This document shows, piece by piece, positions 61,550 through 64,000 of a stretch of DNA of 64,000 bases. Each line of letters begins with the position of its first letter. Position 1 is the stretch's first letter. Origin of the DNA: Acanthaster planci (taxonomy: Eukaryota; Echinodermata; Asteroidea; Valvatida; Acanthasteridae); contig NW_019091416.1 in NCBI RefSeq assembly GCF_001949145.1, positions 3,117,908-3,181,907 on the forward strand, read 5' to 3'. The notes beneath the pieces are model-generated. The model ran no database searches, had not been told where the DNA came from, and saw only the letters and a list, made by a program, of their open reading frames with translations. The position numbers and the translations under genes were made by a program.

Positions 61550-61669
61550 TTTTGTCGTTCAACTGTACAGCATTTCTTGTTTGTTGATTTGTAAATATAT
61601 TCCAGGAAATCAAGTCAATTAAAAAAAGGGCAAATTTTCTGTAACGTGAAGCACTGGCATTACACTTAC

Positions 61670-61803
61670 TTGTCCCTGAAGACTTGGTACGGTTGAACAA
61701 TGAGTTTCTTGTTCTCCTCACGCAAGGCCGTTCGCAGCTCAGCATGGGGTATGGCATAACTTTTCTGGGTCTTGTACAACTCCTCAAAATCTTGGTTGAA
61801 ACC
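61670..61803 (-). CDS. EXOC7: Exocyst complex component 7 (Exo70), penultimate coding exon
   Basis: The exon is bounded by a CCTCTTTCCCAG acceptor and an AA|GTAAGT donor; it is 134 bases and encodes 44 residues plus two bases. It starts GFNQDFEELYKTQKSYAIP and ends VQPYQVFRD. Vertebrate EXOC7 has GFNDGLEELCKIQKAWAIP and a Q-K-T-I-V-x-x-x-Y-x-x-F helix at the same spacing. The split Lys codon joins exactly to the exon at 52602. This is part of the C-terminal helical bundle (CATCHR fold) of Exo70. The exon begins in phase 0. Earlier exons lie beyond position 64000; I found none on the minus strand between 61804 and the window end. Confidence 0.9.
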
Positions 61804-64000
61804 CTGGGAAAGAGGAGGAAGTATTTATATGCACTAGTCTATCAGATGCAAGGTATAACAAAATTAACAATGAACACTGAAGAAAAACACATTTGATAAT
61901 GTCTATGTGTTTTCAATTTTTGGATTGCTTTAGTTTTTGAGAGTTTGGGGAAATTATGATGAAGTGAAACAGATGGAAAATGCTGGTAGGATGTTATATA
62001 ATGGGAACATTTACCCAACTGCATGAATCAGGAACAGTAAAGTAATCATTATAGCTTCTGGTTTTTTTTTCTGCATTTGATAAATTCACGAATCAGAATG
62101 GAAACTTGCGTCCTATGAAACTCGGTATATGAGTATAAATTCTGTGTTTCACATCTGGACAATACACTTTTTCCTCCCTATGAAAGACTGGACAATTGCT
62201 GGCTAATGCTCTCTTAGGAGACATACTTGAACACTGTATTGTGACACGGAAAATAATATCAGCAAAAAGGGATCATCTCACATTTTTAAAGAAGCCTTGA
62301 GATATTCTGAACAGTAGTATGGTGCTCTACCTTTTTTCCCTTTGTCAAATAAACTTTCAAAATGGAACCAAACCAACGCTGTACAATTTGTAAATGCCGG
62401 TGTTTGGTCGTGTGGATGAAGCTGTTATGCATGATCATGCGGTGGTGGAATGGCATGGTAACGGCCTGCATTTTTCATGCCAACAATGCTCTCTCAAAGT
62501 GCAAATAGCCTAGGACACATCCCTGTGCATGGCTCATTCATGTCACCATCTCAGTAATACGGCTCTTTATCTAGCTACTCCACTCATAATTTACACAACA
62601 AATGTACGTGCCATGAATTTAAAAAATTGAAAGAAATTTTTTGTTAGTGAGTCTGTTATCGACAGCGTAAAAGATCTAATACACTTTCAAATTATAAGAA
62701 TGGGCAAAATTTTAAAGCTTAAAACCGATGATCATAAACATTGCGATTTTTTTGCTGTGGCCCTGATTTTAACCCTTTAAACAAAAGGTAAATTTGTTCA
62801 GGACTGAACACAAATCCCCAGGGATCACTGCTGCATCAACATTCCAATAAATTGTTGGAAAACTCTGTCAATATTGACTGAACGCTGAACTGCAGGACTT
62901 AAGTTTTTATATACGACTGGTTTGGAGACCAAATGTCAATATTGATGAGGTACCTGGGAAATTTATTCTTGGAGCACATATCAGGCTGTTGAAGATTAAA
63001 CAGGCCAAAAACCTAAACAGGACTGCCAGAATATCTATCCTAGTGTTTTTTCCCTTTTTTTATTTTAGTTGGGGGGGAGCAAGTGATTCCATATGCCTTC
63101 CCCCATGATGCCCATAGTTGGGGTTGGAATATACAAGTCATGGGTTCAAACCCAGACCAAGGAAAGTGCAACTTGTATATTAACACGCAGTTCAGGAAGG
63201 GACTCAATAGGGACCGACTGATTGCTGTGAACCAGGTAGGAGGACCGTGCATATGCATCGTCTCCTACACACCGTCTTTCATTAGGCATGTGAGGTGCAC
63301 GCACTGCTGACCGCAAGATGCACGCACCATCTGGCCCAATCAAACATGATGAATTCCGAGGCCCTTAATGAGCTGCAACATGGAAGGAGAGGGCTTAGTG
63401 GGATGCTGTTTGGGAGGTTTCAGGGTCTCGGGACAAATGATCCCCGTCTGAGGCTGCCTTGACAGACCAACTCCTTAGGCAAGACGGTGGAGGCACGACC
63501 AGTCTACTCATGCATATCACAACTCCTATGTGCTGAGACAGTGTCCAGTCCTCAAGGAGGGCATTCATGTTTTAAAAACGTATCTTACGACCACTGATAA
63601 GTCCATCAACTTCAAAACTAAACAAACCAAACAGCAAAATAATGGCTCTTAAACGCAAACCACACACCCAAATACATGGTAATGGAGCAATCTTTCCTTT
63701 TAATAAATTTATGACTTCCTGGTGGCAGTCCTCAATGAAAGAAGAATTTTTGAAAAGGTCGATTCACACTCTCAGTCACAAAAAACGCTCACGTGAATAA
63801 AAGATGTCAGGTCAAGTATAGATTTCATAATATTTGCCTTTACTTTGCTTTCATGTTTTTGAAAAAAAAAAAACCAACATCTTCATGTTCACAAGCCCAC
63901 TCTAAAGCAGCAATTTAGGGAGAAAGGCAAAGAGAACAATGGCATCCACAGTCTCTACTCCTTCATGTGAATGGTTCCCAACCTTCTACGTAAAAAAGGG
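61804..64000 (-). other. EXOC7: EXOC7 intron running off the right edge
   Basis: No exon is seen. A GGGTTCAAACCC B-box-like word at about 63142-63153 with weak surrounding similarity could be an old tRNA-derived insertion, but no A box is convincing. The rest is AT-rich without repeats of note. Confidence 0.5.

Larger units (their letters stand above)
52603..61669 (-). other. EXOC7: EXOC7 last intron, 9.07 kb
   Basis: The intron is bounded by GTAAGT (61669-61664) and the CTCAG acceptor at 52603. No nested exon is supported. It contains the GTCACGGCGTTAC motif cluster (54.9-56.6 kb), several small inverted-repeat elements and a G-rich tandem repeat, each listed separately. The alignment of EXOC7 is gap-free across this intron, so no constitutive exon is missing from it. 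Confidence 0.85.

Noticed and set aside
63040-63258. Peptide with a GFEPMTC word suggesting a SINE
   Set aside because: Such words come from translated B boxes; here only the B box is recognisable and no A box or family head is present.

Overview
This window is animal genomic DNA, not prokaryotic. Coding sequence is sparse and split by long introns with canonical GT/AG sites. It is AT-rich and full of short foldback elements, tRNA-derived SINEs and G-rich repeats. Three N gaps (102, 481 and 863 bases) and two single Ns show that it is a draft assembly. The frequent palindrome TACATGTA, the SINE style and the high divergence of a locally duplicated segment suggest a marine invertebrate, most likely a deuterostome such as an echinoderm. 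That placement is inference; no gene here fixes the species.

Left end (1-5.5 kb): the first coding exon of an M3-family oligopeptidase A-like metallopeptidase lies on the minus strand (441-738) and the gene runs off the left edge. Between 2.6 and 5.1 kb are four foldback or inverted-repeat elements and the 3' end of a LINE reverse-transcriptase ORF.

5.5-22.6 kb: I propose one plus-strand gene with a short first coding exon (5508-5535), a 310-bp exon (20522-20831) and a terminal exon (22407-22608). Splice phases agree throughout and give a 179-residue protein with a CPVC...CPAC zinc-ribbon-like core and a Lys/His-rich tail. I do not recognise its family. Exons 2 and 3 are well supported together; exon 1 is less certain. 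The 15-kb first intron holds a coding-like antisense exon (8526-8688), a 1.2-1.3 kb tandem duplication (13181-15669) whose two units each carry an exon-like 191/197-bp segment, and a cluster of tRNA-derived SINEs.

22.6-52.5 kb: about 30 kb with no gene I can support. It contains SINEs, small inverted-repeat elements, a minisatellite that coincides with the 481-bp gap, a (TAATC)10 microsatellite, and some stretches rich in homeodomain-type motifs that could be regulatory.

52.5-64 kb: the last two coding exons of the exocyst subunit EXOC7 (Exo70) lie on the minus strand at 52500-52602 and 61670-61803, separated by a 9.07-kb intron. The rest of that gene lies beyond the right edge. The zinc-ribbon gene and EXOC7 are convergent; the peptidase gene and the zinc-ribbon gene are divergent. 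The genes do not form a pathway. I found no defence system, operon, CRISPR array or other clearly new multi-gene system. The most novel items are the unrecognised zinc-ribbon protein, the duplicated mini-exon and several apparently uncharacterised small repeat families.
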